From: Ruminococcaceae bacterium UBA1865
Lineage (GTDB): Bacteria; Bacillota; Clostridia; Oscillospirales; Acutalibacteraceae
Assembly (NCBI GenBank): GCA_002338255.1
Contig: DDHX01000003.1
Span: forward strand, 65,927 to 75,376
Direction: 5' to 3'
DNA length: 9,450 nucleotides
In this document: piece after piece, positions 1 to 6,731 of the stretch
Numbering within the stretch: position 1 is the stretch's first letter
How the letters are laid out: the number at the start of each line of letters is the position of its first letter
Program-made: the position numbers and the translations under genes
Notes under the pieces: generated by a model
The model's input: only the letters and a program-made list of their open reading frames with translations
What the model was told of the DNA's origin: nothing
The model's database searches: none

Positions 1-1
1 G

Positions 2-874
2 CTGTTCCGAAACAATAAAGGTGAGATCGGCTGTGTTGTCGATCAGTGCACACACCGAGGTGCAGCGCTCAGCAAGGGCAAGGTTAAGGGAGACTGTATC
101 CAGTGTCCTTTCCACGGATTGGAGTTTGACCAGACAGGCCGTTGTGCCTTCATTCCGGCAAACGGCAAATCATCTGCTTTAGATATCAGCCGCTATAATG
201 TCAAGCACTATCCAGTCCGGGAAAATAATGACATTATATTCTTCTGGTACGGACAGCTGGAAAGAGTCACAGACGAACTACCGTTTTTTTATGAGGACGT
301 GGACGCTTCCTACGCTTATAGTGAAATTGAAGATCATTGGAATTCCCACTATTCCCGCTGCATCGAAAATCAACTGGATGTTGTCCATCTGCCGTTTGTG
401 CATCATAATACCATTGGAAGAGGAAACAAAACCCTTGTCAACGGCCCGAAGATTGAGTTTGTGCCGGGCGGTCTTGTCACAAGCGCTAACAACGAAGCAG
501 ATGTAGGACAAAATCCCAAAACAGCTGCCGAATGTCTCATAAAGCCCACATATTTAAAATTTCTTTTTCCAAACATTTGGATGAACCACATCAGCGATAA
601 AATTAAAGTCATTATTTACTTTGCACCCGTGGACGACGAGAACACAATTCTGTACATCAGATTTTATAGCATGGCTACCAGATTCAAACCACTGGATGGA
701 CTCATTGCTTATTTGGGGAAATTTGGTAACCGAATTATTGAGCGTCAGGATAAGCGTGTAGTAATCACGCAAAAACCGAAAGCATCTACGTACAAATCGC
801 AGGAAAAGCTCCTTCCCGGCGACGGACCGATTATCCAGTACCGAAGAATCCGCGAAGAACTGAAAAATCAATAG
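2..874 (+). CDS. Rieske [2Fe-2S] non-heme iron oxygenase, 5'-truncated by window edge
   Basis: The frame is open from base 2 to the TAG at 872-874 (290 residues visible) and the start lies upstream of the window. A Rieske iron-sulfur domain is complete: C16-T-H18 and C35-P-F-H38 supply the four cluster ligands. The catalytic domain carries the mononuclear iron motif E-N-x2-D-x2-H-x4-H at about residues 122-134 (D126, H129, H134). This is the architecture of the alpha subunit of ring-hydroxylating or O-demethylating oxygenases, which use electrons from a reductase to activate O2. Compared with the family, roughly 30-40 N-terminal residues are missing. A TTG at 119 lies inside the Rieske domain and is not the true start. 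The substrate cannot be told, and no reductase gene is visible. A weak hairpin (AGGATT/AATCCT, 876-896) follows the stop. Confidence 0.9.
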   Translation: MFRNNKGEIGCVVDQCTHRGAALSKGKVKGDCIQCPFHGLEFDQTGRCAFIPANGKSSALDISRYNVKHYPVRENNDIIFFWYGQLERVTDELPFFYEDVDASYAYSEIEDHWNSHYSRCIENQLDVVHLPFVHHNTIGRGNKTLVNGPKIEFVPGGLVTSANNEADVGQNPKTAAECLIKPTYLKFLFPNIWMNHISDKIKVIIYFAPVDDENTILYIRFYSMATRFKPLDGLIAYLGKFGNRIIERQDKRVVITQKPKASTYKSQEKLLPGDGPIIQYRRIREELKNQ

Positions 875-935
875 TAGGATTGGAGCGCAGAATCCTTTGG
901 ATGGCATATATTTCTCAGGTACTCACTTATTGAAC

Positions 936-960
936 TTCGCTTAATGTTTATGACGTTTAT
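936..960 (+). repeat. GTTTATGAC-core intergenic repeat, copy E
   Basis: The bases AATGTTTATGAC followed by GTTTAT match the outer end of the inverted repeat at 1305-1345 (read on the minus strand) with one mismatch over about 18 bases. This copy lies upstream of the possible gene remnant at 1012. It is short enough that chance cannot be excluded for this copy alone. Confidence 0.35.
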
Positions 961-1011
961 TGCGATGATGACGACTTGAAAACTTGAATGTAATCTGACG
1001 GAGGTGTTTTT

Positions 1012-1140
1012 AAGAAAGAATATTTGTGTGATAAATTTGGAAAAGAAAAGGGCGGAGATCTTTTTTCGTGACAGTAGGATGAACTGCAGAAGCTGACTGC
1101 AGAAATTAGGGGAAAAACAAAACGTGTCTGCCTTTACGAT
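1012..1140 (+). pseudogene. Possible remnant of a small gene with in-frame stops
   Basis: A good ribosome binding site (GGAGG, 1000-1004) precedes a frame beginning AAG-AAA-GAA at 1012 without a start codon. The frame reads KKEYLCDKFGKEKGGDLFS, then TGA and TAG separated by one codon (1069-1077), then DELQKLTAEIRGKTKRVCLYD before a further TGA at 1141. Both halves are in one frame and look protein-like: charged and helical, with none of the low complexity of nearby AT-rich DNA. The start resembles what I remember of the N-terminus of L-2-amino-thiazoline-4-carboxylic acid hydrolase-like proteins (ATC_hydrolase family) of clostridia, but that is recollection and not a match I could test. If real, the gene has lost its start codon and most of its length. 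Confidence 0.25.
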
Positions 1141-1304
1141 TGAATGTCCGAGATTTATTCTTCACATGGATTGTTAAAATCGAATTCAAAATCGGCCCAA
1201 GGTTTTTTTCAATCTATTCTCTCTAAGGTATCAAGGTATATATCTTTTCATTTTAATTTGATTATTTCACTTTTCTGTGTAATCTGATCGTATTCTTGAT
1301 AAAT

Positions 1305-1345
1305 GTCATAAACATAATCCTGCTAATAAAAGTCAAGAAAAATTT
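1305..1345 (-). repeat. Left arm of 41-bp inverted repeat
   Basis: The reverse complement of this stretch matches 7383-7423 at 38 of 41 positions. The mismatches pair 1330 with 7398, 1338 with 7390, and 1340 with 7388. The outer 25 bp (1305-1329) match perfectly. On the + strand the outer end reads GTCATAAACAT. Together with the right arm it brackets 6.1 kb holding the exporter operon, hydrolase, Nudix gene and IS110 remnant. No target-site duplication is evident directly outside the arms. Confidence 0.85.
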
Positions 1346-1569
1346 TTAAAAACAGGATCGGAAAGAGTCAATTACGATAATTAAAGATATGCAAGCATTT
1401 TTTCTCTTGCGTCTCTGCAGAATCGTTTTGACAAGCGTTTCCCTTTGTAATGCTGCCTATTTACGGTCATATGATGGTTTAATTGGGTTATTCGTTTATA
1501 CTCGAAAATAACGCATTCCAAAATAAGTTTAGTTTTGAATGATTTAACTAATAAATAAAAAAACTTTTT

Positions 1570-1598
1570 GCCGAAGCGAAATACGCTTCGGCTTTTTA
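1570..1598 (+). terminator. Strong intrinsic terminator, orphan
   Basis: A perfect 9-bp stem GCCGAAGCG/CGCTTCGGC with a 5-base loop (1570-1592) is followed by TTTTTAT. The shape is textbook for Rho-independent termination on the + strand. The nearest intact upstream gene ends about 700 bases away, so whatever this terminator served is no longer recognisable. It now insulates the ABC operon promoter from upstream transcription. Confidence 0.85.
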
Positions 1599-1681
1599 TC
1601 TCTTCACCAATTACTCACATGATTTAATCAATTTCTGCTGATTTTCTTATTTCCTGTTGACTTATTTAATAATAATTTTCA

Positions 1682-1701
1682 TCTAATTATATATAATTAG
1701 A
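1682..1701. promoter_or_regulatory. 20-bp perfect palindrome upstream of the operon promoter (possible operator)
   Basis: TCTAATTATA/TATAATTAGA is a perfect 10+10 palindrome ending 7 bases before the -35 box of the exporter operon promoter. Its position and symmetry suit a dimeric regulator such as MarR or TetR types. The sequence is AT-only in its core, so it could also be an UP-element-like tract. No regulator gene lies in the window. Confidence 0.45.
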
Positions 1702-1708
1702 AAAATCA

Positions 1709-1737
1709 TTGATTTCTGTTTGTTGTGGTAATATAAT
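1709..1737 (+). promoter_or_regulatory. Sigma-A-type promoter of the ABC exporter operon
   Basis: TTGATT (1709-1714), a 17-base spacer, and TATAAT (1732-1737) form a near-consensus vegetative promoter on the strand and at the place expected for the operon. Transcription would begin near 1744, giving a 5' leader of about 120 bases before the first start codon at 1868. Confidence 0.7.
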
Positions 1738-1743
1738 AAAATA

Positions 1744-1867
1744 AAAAATTTTTTCTCCAAGGCTTACCTTATGCTTATCATTACACGAAAGGTAATCGCA
1801 CTTATTGCAACCCATCTTACTAAGGTTTCATCAACAAAGAGAGAATAAAAGTAATTGGAGGAAGCGA
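1744..1867 (+). other. 5' leader of the exporter operon with a small inverted repeat
   Basis: This is the untranslated stretch between the predicted transcription start and the first permease. It holds TTACCTT (1764-1770) and AAGGTAA (1789-1795), which could pair around an 18-base loop. There is no U-tract after it, so it is not a terminator. No known riboswitch class is recognisable, and whether the leader regulates anything is unknown. Confidence 0.35.
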
Positions 1868-2659
1868 ATGTTGGCGTATTTTTATATAATAAAAACCCGT
1901 TTTTTAGTTTCCCTATCATATCGTTTTGAAGTATTAACCTCCTTTTTTGTACAGATTATTTTACTCGTTGCAACTGTATTTTTCTGGAAAGCAGCCTATT
2001 CAAATATGAACGCCATTTCATCGACCGCTTTAGATGAAATGATAAAGTATGCCATTGTATCCACGTTTATCTCCTCTTTTTTCAGCCCGACAGTGGAAGA
2101 CAGTTTGCGTTCAAGCATACGGAAAGGTAACGTGGCAGTCGATTTTCTAAAGCCTGTCAGCATCATGGGAATGTATTTTGCACAAGATATCGGCTGCATT
2201 ATCAGCAACCTTCTTCAAAAATTCATCCCGATTTTTATCTTCGCCAGCATATTTTTTGGCCCGCCGCTGCCGTCTTCGCTTGCAAATTTTGCATTATCAA
2301 TCTTGAGTACAGCTCTTGGCTTTCTAATTTTATGGTTTATCGACGCCATTTTCGGCTTGTTCTATTTTTGGGTTATTGATTTAGGGCCAATTGGTGCCAT
2401 TAAAGGTACCATCATTGAATTTCTGTCCGGCAGTTTTATTCCCTTATGGTTTTTCCCATCACAAGTAGCAGCTGTTATGAAATATCTCCCGTTTATGTAT
2501 ATTTATCAATCACCAATCAGCATTTACATAGGAAAAACAACCGCAAGGCAGGCGTTTCCCATTCTACTCATTCAGGCTTTTTGGGTAATTATGCTATTTT
2601 TTTGTAGTTCATTTCTGCAAAAAAAAGCATTCAAGAATGTTATTGTTCAGGGAGGGTAA
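1868..2659 (+). CDS. ABC-2-type exporter permease, first subunit (COG3694/COG4587-like)
   Basis: This is a 263-residue integral membrane protein. I chose ATG 1868 because GGAGG (1857-1861) sits 6 bases upstream; the frame is open further back to TTG 1805 but without a ribosome binding site. A short cytoplasmic N-terminus (about 1-20) leads into roughly six hydrophobic segments (about 22-42, 58-75, 112-131, 138-172, 188-205, 229-251). The cytoplasmic loop SIRKGNVAVDFLKPVS (about 83-98) has the small-Gly-x-LLKP pattern of ABC-2 family membrane proteins, where a coupling helix meets the ATPase. The stretch FIPLWFFP followed by a LPF motif (about 190-209) is also typical. It is predicted to form half of the membrane channel with the next gene. 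The substrate is unknown; relatives are called uncharacterised exporters. Confidence 0.85.
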   Translation: MLAYFYIIKTRFLVSLSYRFEVLTSFFVQIILLVATVFFWKAAYSNMNAISSTALDEMIKYAIVSTFISSFFSPTVEDSLRSSIRKGNVAVDFLKPVSIMGMYFAQDIGCIISNLLQKFIPIFIFASIFFGPPLPSSLANFALSILSTALGFLILWFIDAIFGLFYFWVIDLGPIGAIKGTIIEFLSGSFIPLWFFPSQVAAVMKYLPFMYIYQSPISIYIGKTTARQAFPILLIQAFWVIMLFFCSSFLQKKAFKNVIVQGG

Positions 2660-2695
2660 TCTGAACAATCCTGTATTTTATATATGGAGGTTAAA

Positions 2696-3514
2696 ATGAA
2701 TATTGCAAAGTGCATACTTCATTACATAAAAGTTGGACATTACAGCATAAAACTTGAAATTCAAAGGCAAATGGAGTACCCTTCATTCCTTTTCGCATGG
2801 CTGATAGCTAACCCAGCACACTTTATACTGGGGCTTGTTTCAATTCAAATCGTGATTGCAAACTTTGGTAGCTTAAATGGCTGGAGTTTCAATCAGGTTG
2901 CTTTTTTGTATGGAATCGCATCTATGAGCCATGGATTATCAATGGTGCTGTTCATACAGACATGGAGTATTCAATATCTGGTTACAGAAGGCGAATTTGA
3001 TCGATTATTATTGCGGCCGCTCAACATATTTTTTCAGTTCTCTGTCATGGAATTTAATCTTATTGGGTTTACAGATCTCATTCCCGCGGTTTGCATATTG
3101 TTTTATGGATGCTCGGCAGTTGGTTTTTACCCGTCGTTTTTGAATGTAATAAAATTGCTTGCAGCAATTGCTGGTGCGACGCTGATACGGGGAGCCGTGT
3201 ATCTGGCGACGTGTTCCATTGCTTTCTGGACAAAACGAAGTCCGTTCGTTGAACTCGACAATAAAGTTATTTACTACACGTCAATGTACCCCATGTCGAT
3301 TTATCCGATGTATTTTCAAATCGTATTTACATACATCATTCCATTGGGGTTTATCAGCTTCTATCCTGCATCGGAATTACTTCAAAAAAGTACCGACATC
3401 ATTTTACCCGGAAATCTGTGTCTCGCTTCACTATTGGTAGGAATCGTAGTGTATATAATCGGTTACACAATATTTAAAAAAGGCTTGAGTCGGTATGAAA
3501 GTTCTGGCTCATAA
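2696..3514 (+). CDS. ABC-2-type exporter permease, second subunit (COG3694/COG4587-like)
   Basis: This is a 272-residue membrane protein and the second half of the exporter channel. The start is set by GGAGG at 2686-2690, 5 bases before ATG 2696. The ATG at 2684 overlaps that ribosome binding site and is unlikely. About six hydrophobic stretches are visible (roughly 31-56, 66-86, 115-143, 150-176, 206-223, 241-260). The loop TEGEFDRLLLRPLN (about 97-110) is the counterpart of the SIRKGNVAVDFLKP loop in subunit one and probably contacts the ATPase. It lies 36 bases after the first permease and 17 bases before the ATPase gene, so the three are almost certainly one transcript. Two different permeases plus one ATPase is the usual layout of the COG4586 transporter group. 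Confidence 0.85.
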   Translation: MNIAKCILHYIKVGHYSIKLEIQRQMEYPSFLFAWLIANPAHFILGLVSIQIVIANFGSLNGWSFNQVAFLYGIASMSHGLSMVLFIQTWSIQYLVTEGEFDRLLLRPLNIFFQFSVMEFNLIGFTDLIPAVCILFYGCSAVGFYPSFLNVIKLLAAIAGATLIRGAVYLATCSIAFWTKRSPFVELDNKVIYYTSMYPMSIYPMYFQIVFTYIIPLGFISFYPASELLQKSTDIILPGNLCLASLLVGIVVYIIGYTIFKKGLSRYESSGS

Positions 3515-3531
3515 GAAATGGAGATGTGAAA

Positions 3532-4524
3532 ATGCCGGTTATTCAAGTAGAACACCTTGTTAAAGAATTTAATGTTGTGCAAAAGGAAAGCGGACTAAAA
3601 GGGGCCTTTAAAAATATTTTGAAGAGCAATAAACTACTGGTCCGTGCTGTTGATGATATTAGCTTTTCATTGGAAGAAGGCGAAATCGTCGGTTATATTG
3701 GTCCAAACGGAGCAGGGAAAAGCACTACTATAAAAATGATGTGCGGAATTTTACAACCTACAAGCGGCAGTGTGATTATAAACGGAATGTCGCCTTATGT
3801 TGACCGAAAAAAAGTTGTAAAAAATCTGGGAGTAGTGTTTGGTCAGCGTACGCAGCTTTATTGGGATTTACGGTTGGGTGAGTCTTTTGAGCTTTTAAAA
3901 CGTATTTATGAAATCGATAATGATAAGTATCATCACAATTTCGCGATGTTGGATGAAATTCTGAACTTACAAGAAATTATAAACACGCCTGTCCGCCAAC
4001 TGTCACTTGGGCAGCGTATGCGCGGTGATCTGGCAGCTGCCATGCTGCATTCCCCCCCTGTTATCTTCCTTGATGAGCCAACAATCGGTTTGGATGTGGA
4101 TGTAAAATACGCAATCCGAAAATTCATAAAAGATATTAATCAAAATTGTAAGACTACTATCATTTTAACAACTCACGATTTAGACGATATACAGCAATTA
4201 TGCAAGAGAATTATTATTATCAATAAAGGAAAAATAGTGGAAGACGGTTCGCTAAATCAGCTTATTGACAGACTCGCGCCTACTAAGAAACTAATTGTAG
4301 ATTTTTTTGAGGAATATCAGAATATTCAAGTTTCTAACGCCAAAATTATAAAAACGGAAAAAGGCAGGGTATGGTTTGAATTTGACAAGGCAAAAACCAG
4401 TGCCGGAGAAATCATGACGGAGCTGTCATCCAATTACCTTATTCAAGATATAAGCATCGAAGAAACCAATATTGAGGATGTTATTAGGCGGGTATACAAC
4501 CAAGGTGCAAAAGAAATCTGCTAA
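3532..4524 (+). CDS. ABC exporter ATPase (COG4586-like)
   Basis: This is a 330-residue cytoplasmic ATP-binding subunit that would power the two permeases before it. All nucleotide-binding motifs are intact: Walker A GPNGAGKST (57-65), Q-loop Gln at about 105, signature LSLGQ (157-161), Walker B VIFLDEP with catalytic Glu (177-183), D-loop, and H-loop His at about 215. A basic insert between the first two strands (about 18-37) and a C-terminal extension of about 100 residues after the nucleotide-binding domain match the COG4586 exporter ATPases better than plain NatA/CcmA types. ATG 3532 is preferred because GGAG (3520-3523) is 8 bases away; the in-frame GTG at 3526 is too close. The cargo cannot be inferred from sequence. 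Known ABC-2 systems export drugs, lipids, polysaccharides or peptides. Confidence 0.92.
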   Translation: MPVIQVEHLVKEFNVVQKESGLKGAFKNILKSNKLLVRAVDDISFSLEEGEIVGYIGPNGAGKSTTIKMMCGILQPTSGSVIINGMSPYVDRKKVVKNLGVVFGQRTQLYWDLRLGESFELLKRIYEIDNDKYHHNFAMLDEILNLQEIINTPVRQLSLGQRMRGDLAAAMLHSPPVIFLDEPTIGLDVDVKYAIRKFIKDINQNCKTTIILTTHDLDDIQQLCKRIIIINKGKIVEDGSLNQLIDRLAPTKKLIVDFFEEYQNIQVSNAKIIKTEKGRVWFEFDKAKTSAGEIMTELSSNYLIQDISIEETNIEDVIRRVYNQGAKEIC

Positions 4525-4543
4525 AATACCGTATTAAAATAAA

Positions 4544-4567
4544 GGATTCAGACATGAAGATGAATCC
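4544..4567 (+). other. Small inverted repeat between ATPase and hydrolase genes
   Basis: GGATTCA (4544-4550) and TGAATCC (4561-4567) can pair as a 7-bp stem with a 10-base loop in the 70-base gap. No U-tract follows, so it is not a convincing terminator. It may allow partial uncoupling or processing of a shared transcript. Confidence 0.35.
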
Positions 4568-4594
4568 GATATTATAAAATTTGAGGTGTGCGTT

Positions 4595-5755
4595 ATGGTT
4601 TTAAGATACGGAACTCCCGAAGAAGCCGGCATGTCTTCGGAAAGAGTAAAAAAGGCAGAGAAACTTGTTGAAGGTTGGGTCGAAAAGAGGGATTTCCCTT
4701 CTTTTGAAATGGTTATTGCAAGAAAAGGGATCATCGTGTCTCACAGAGCATTCGGAAAAATGGGGCCGGAAGAAGATGCTGAACCGCTAAGGCTTGATGC
4801 AATTTTTCCTTTGTCTTCGATCTCAAAGCCAATAACTGCAACTTGTATCATGATTTTACTGGAAGACGGTCTTTTAGACCTTGATCATCCAGTAGTAGAT
4901 TATATCCCTGAGTTTACAGGCAAAGGCAAGAAAAAAATAAAAATTCACCATTTGATGACCCATACATCAGGCTTAAGGGATGAAGACGCACATGCTCATG
5001 CTGAAAAAAAGCGAGGTACCATTGAAATACCACCGGCGGATAAAAACGAGCATCCGAAAATCCACGAGTGTCTGAATCTCATTTATGACATGCCCGTTTG
5101 GAAAGCGCCGGGGGAAGAAATGAGCTATTGTAGCGCCGGCATCGGATTTTTGGGTGAAATCGTAAGAAGAGTTAGCGGTAAGTCTTTGGGGGATTTTGCT
5201 AAAGAAAGAATTTTCAGTCCTTTGGGAATGGACAGTACGAATTATGGCGTACCTGAGCATTTGCGTAACCGTGTTGTAAGACGTTCACTTCAAAATCCGT
5301 TTGGAGAATGGATGATGGACCCTGAGAGCTTAGACAATCCCTCCGGCGGCGGCGGGGCGTTTTCAACTGCTATGGATATGGCAGTATTCTGCCAAATGTT
5401 CATGAATGGTGGAAAGTATGGTAATTCAAGGATTATTAGTCCCGCAGCAGTTGCACAGATGACGCGCAACCAAATACCGGGTGTTCCTGCAAGATTTGAA
5501 GATAAATACTTTTCCGAAGCAAGCTGGGGATATTGCTGGAATGTCCGCTGCGCAAAACGGGATGAATTTGGTTCCTTATGTTCGCCAAGAATGTTTAGCC
5601 ACGGGGGTGCCGGTGGTACATTTGTTTTTGGAGATCCCGAATATGATGTTGTCGGTTCTTATTTTTCAGTATCAACATTCAATAATAAGAATGAGCAACG
5701 TATATATTTTGACCTTTACAGCAATGCTGTGCTCTCTGCAATTGAAGAACTCTAA
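4595..5755 (+). CDS. Beta-lactamase-fold serine hydrolase (class C/EstB-like)
   Basis: This is a 386-residue protein of the serine beta-lactamase/penicillin-binding-protein-like family (Beta-lactamase, PF00144 type). The catalytic S-x-x-K tetrad is SISK (75-78), with the conserved LxxHPVxxYIPEF block after it. The second motif reads YCS (178-180) where many members have YxN. The third is HGG (336-338), replacing KTG as in esterase and DD-peptidase-like members. MTHTSGL (about 121-127) is also characteristic. There is no signal peptide or membrane anchor, so it is probably cytoplasmic. That makes a cell-wall or periplasmic beta-lactamase role unlikely and an esterase or amidase more plausible. 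ATG 4595 with GAGG (4583-4586) 8 bases upstream is the better start; an in-frame GTG 4586 overlaps the binding site. It may be the last gene of the exporter operon. Confidence 0.88.
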   Translation: MVLRYGTPEEAGMSSERVKKAEKLVEGWVEKRDFPSFEMVIARKGIIVSHRAFGKMGPEEDAEPLRLDAIFPLSSISKPITATCIMILLEDGLLDLDHPVVDYIPEFTGKGKKKIKIHHLMTHTSGLRDEDAHAHAEKKRGTIEIPPADKNEHPKIHECLNLIYDMPVWKAPGEEMSYCSAGIGFLGEIVRRVSGKSLGDFAKERIFSPLGMDSTNYGVPEHLRNRVVRRSLQNPFGEWMMDPESLDNPSGGGGAFSTAMDMAVFCQMFMNGGKYGNSRIISPAAVAQMTRNQIPGVPARFEDKYFSEASWGYCWNVRCAKRDEFGSLCSPRMFSHGGAGGTFVFGDPEYDVVGSYFSVSTFNNKNEQRIYFDLYSNAVLSAIEEL

Positions 5756-5862
5756 TATAGAAAAACATTAAACAATAATTGCTTCTGCAATAAAAGAAAA
5801 GAAACCGTAGAAAATCCATTTTTCTTCCAGTTCAGAGTATATAAGACCAGAAATGTGTCCCT

Positions 5863-5895
5863 GAGAAGCAAAAACAAACTTCCCAGTGTGCTTCT
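5863..5895 (+). other. Hairpin in the hydrolase-Nudix gap
   Basis: AGAAGCA (5863-5869) and TGCTTCT (5889-5895) are perfectly complementary around a 19-base loop. The following bases are not U-rich enough for a good terminator. It overlaps the start of the repeat block at 5879-5931. The rest of the gap (5756-5862) shows nothing recognisable. Confidence 0.3.
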
Positions 5896-5931
5896 GATAT
5901 TCTTTGATAGCGAATCTAATTATTTATATTA
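5879..5931 (+). repeat. Leader-like repeat block, copy upstream of Nudix gene
   Basis: This block aligns with 8889-8942 at about 42 of 54 columns with one gap. It opens with CTTCCCAGT and closes with the 16-base CTAATTATTTATATTA, which is identical in both copies. It ends 13 bases before the Nudix start codon, as the other copy sits shortly before the terminal GNAT gene. Because it runs up to the ribosome binding site, it would be transcribed as leader. Confidence 0.6.
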
Positions 5932-5944
5932 GGCGAGGTTGATT

Positions 5945-6436
5945 ATGGAAACAGATTACAATAAAGACTGCTGCATTGCCACTGACAAAAATTGGTTTAG
6001 ATACCGTGCAGCCGCAATTATTATTGAAAACAATTGCATTTTGCTGGCAAGTAATGATGTATCTGATTATTACTACTCCGTTGGAGGCGGTGTTCATTTC
6101 GGTGAAACAGCAGAAGAGGCTGTTGTAAGAGAAGTACTTGAAGAAACGGGAATTCAGTATGAAATTGATAGACTGGCATTTATACATGAAAATTTCTTTC
6201 ATGGAAACGGGTCTACTGAAGGCTTAATTTGCCACGAAATAGCATTGTATTTCCTAATGAGACCTAAAGGGAATCAAAAATTAAATTCCAACAGCATGTG
6301 TGCCGAGGGAAAAGAATATATGAACTGGATTCCGCTCCAAGATATGAAAGATCATATTGTATATCCTACTTTTTTCGCTGAAAAACTAAATCATATGTCA
6401 AAACACACGGAGCATATCGTCACAAAAGAGTTTTGA
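5945..6436 (+). CDS. Nudix hydrolase
   Basis: This is a 163-residue protein with a complete Nudix box G-x5-E-x7-REVLEETGI (about residues 48-70), the Mg2+-binding motif that hydrolyses nucleoside diphosphates linked to another moiety. Before it lies the expected strand RAAAIIIENNCILLASN (about 20-37), and after it a C-terminal region with a WIPL motif that is common in small MutT-like enzymes. The sequence does not fix the substrate; candidates range from oxidised nucleotides to nucleotide sugars. GAGG (5935-5938) is 6 bases from ATG 5945, so the upstream in-frame TTG 5939 is not the start. It is a single-gene unit: preceded by a repeat block also found before the last GNAT gene and closed by a strong terminator 60 bases downstream. 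Confidence 0.93.
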   Translation: METDYNKDCCIATDKNWFRYRAAAIIIENNCILLASNDVSDYYYSVGGGVHFGETAEEAVVREVLEETGIQYEIDRLAFIHENFFHGNGSTEGLICHEIALYFLMRPKGNQKLNSNSMCAEGKEYMNWIPLQDMKDHIVYPTFFAEKLNHMSKHTEHIVTKEF

Positions 6437-6495
6437 TACTTACGTAGATTATGAGCAAAATTGGACACTTTAAGTCAACTGCCCATTGGTACTAT

Positions 6496-6544
6496 ATAAG
6501 CACAGACATTCACCTAAAGCTGGTGATGTTTGTGCTTATTTTTT
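6496..6544 (+). terminator. Intrinsic terminator after the Nudix gene
   Basis: A long stem forms between ATAAGCACAGACATTCACC (6496-6514) and the complementary arm ending GTGCTTAT (to 6539), with one single-base gap and a G-U-type imperfection. The loop is short and the stem is followed directly by TTTTTT (6539-6544). It fits a Rho-independent terminator of the Nudix transcript. It also abuts the IS110 non-coding region, so it could instead be the 5' stem-loop of that element's RNA. Confidence 0.7.
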
Positions 6545-6715
6545 ATAATAAGAGGAATCATGGTCTGGCGTACTTCGCATTTGATTTCGCATCCGTAACA
6601 TAATCCGTCAGCCACCCCCTTATTATGAGCATTCGATTTAGCGGGTTGAAACCATATGGCTTTCGTGTAACAAACCAATCTGAATGGTCATAAGCAAGGA
6701 TGGATACCATGTAAT
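6545..6715 (+). ncRNA. Structured IS110 upstream region, candidate bridge-RNA remnant
   Basis: IS110-group elements encode a bridge RNA between the left end and the transposase start, and this stretch lies there. Seen in sequence: 6545-6555 pairs with 6616-6626 (10 of 11), then 6561-6570 pairs with 6606-6614 (nine pairs including one G-U, one bulged T). These enclose a 35-base internal region (6571-6605) holding TTCGCAT twice. An extended stem opening into a large loop is the form expected of a bridge-RNA guide loop. The downstream part (6640-6715) leads to the transposase ribosome binding site. No covariance check was possible, and the transposase is defective, so any RNA is probably a relic. 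Confidence 0.35.
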
Positions 6716-6731
6716 TTTAAGGAGGAATTCT

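Larger units (their letters stand above)
875..1867. other. Long intergenic region with no intact gene
   Basis: About 990 bases separate the oxygenase from the ABC operon. No ORF with a credible start, ribosome binding site and length is visible on either strand. The stretch contains a possible gene remnant (1012-1140), one arm of a long inverted repeat (1305-1345), an orphan intrinsic terminator (1570-1598), and the promoter, palindrome and leader of the downstream operon (1682-1867). The parts from about 1140 to 1300 and 1350 to 1560 are AT-rich, and I see nothing recognisable in them. Confidence 0.7.

Noticed and set aside
278..907. Minus-strand open frames across the oxygenase gene
   Set aside because: They overlap a clearly conserved coding region, have no ribosome binding sites and resemble no protein family.
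1428..1433. TTGACA as a -35 box
   Set aside because: No acceptable -10 hexamer lies 16-18 bases downstream and no gene follows at a sensible distance.
5904..5930. TTGATA...TATATT as promoter for the Nudix gene
   Set aside because: The spacer is only 15 bases and transcription would start on top of the ribosome binding site.
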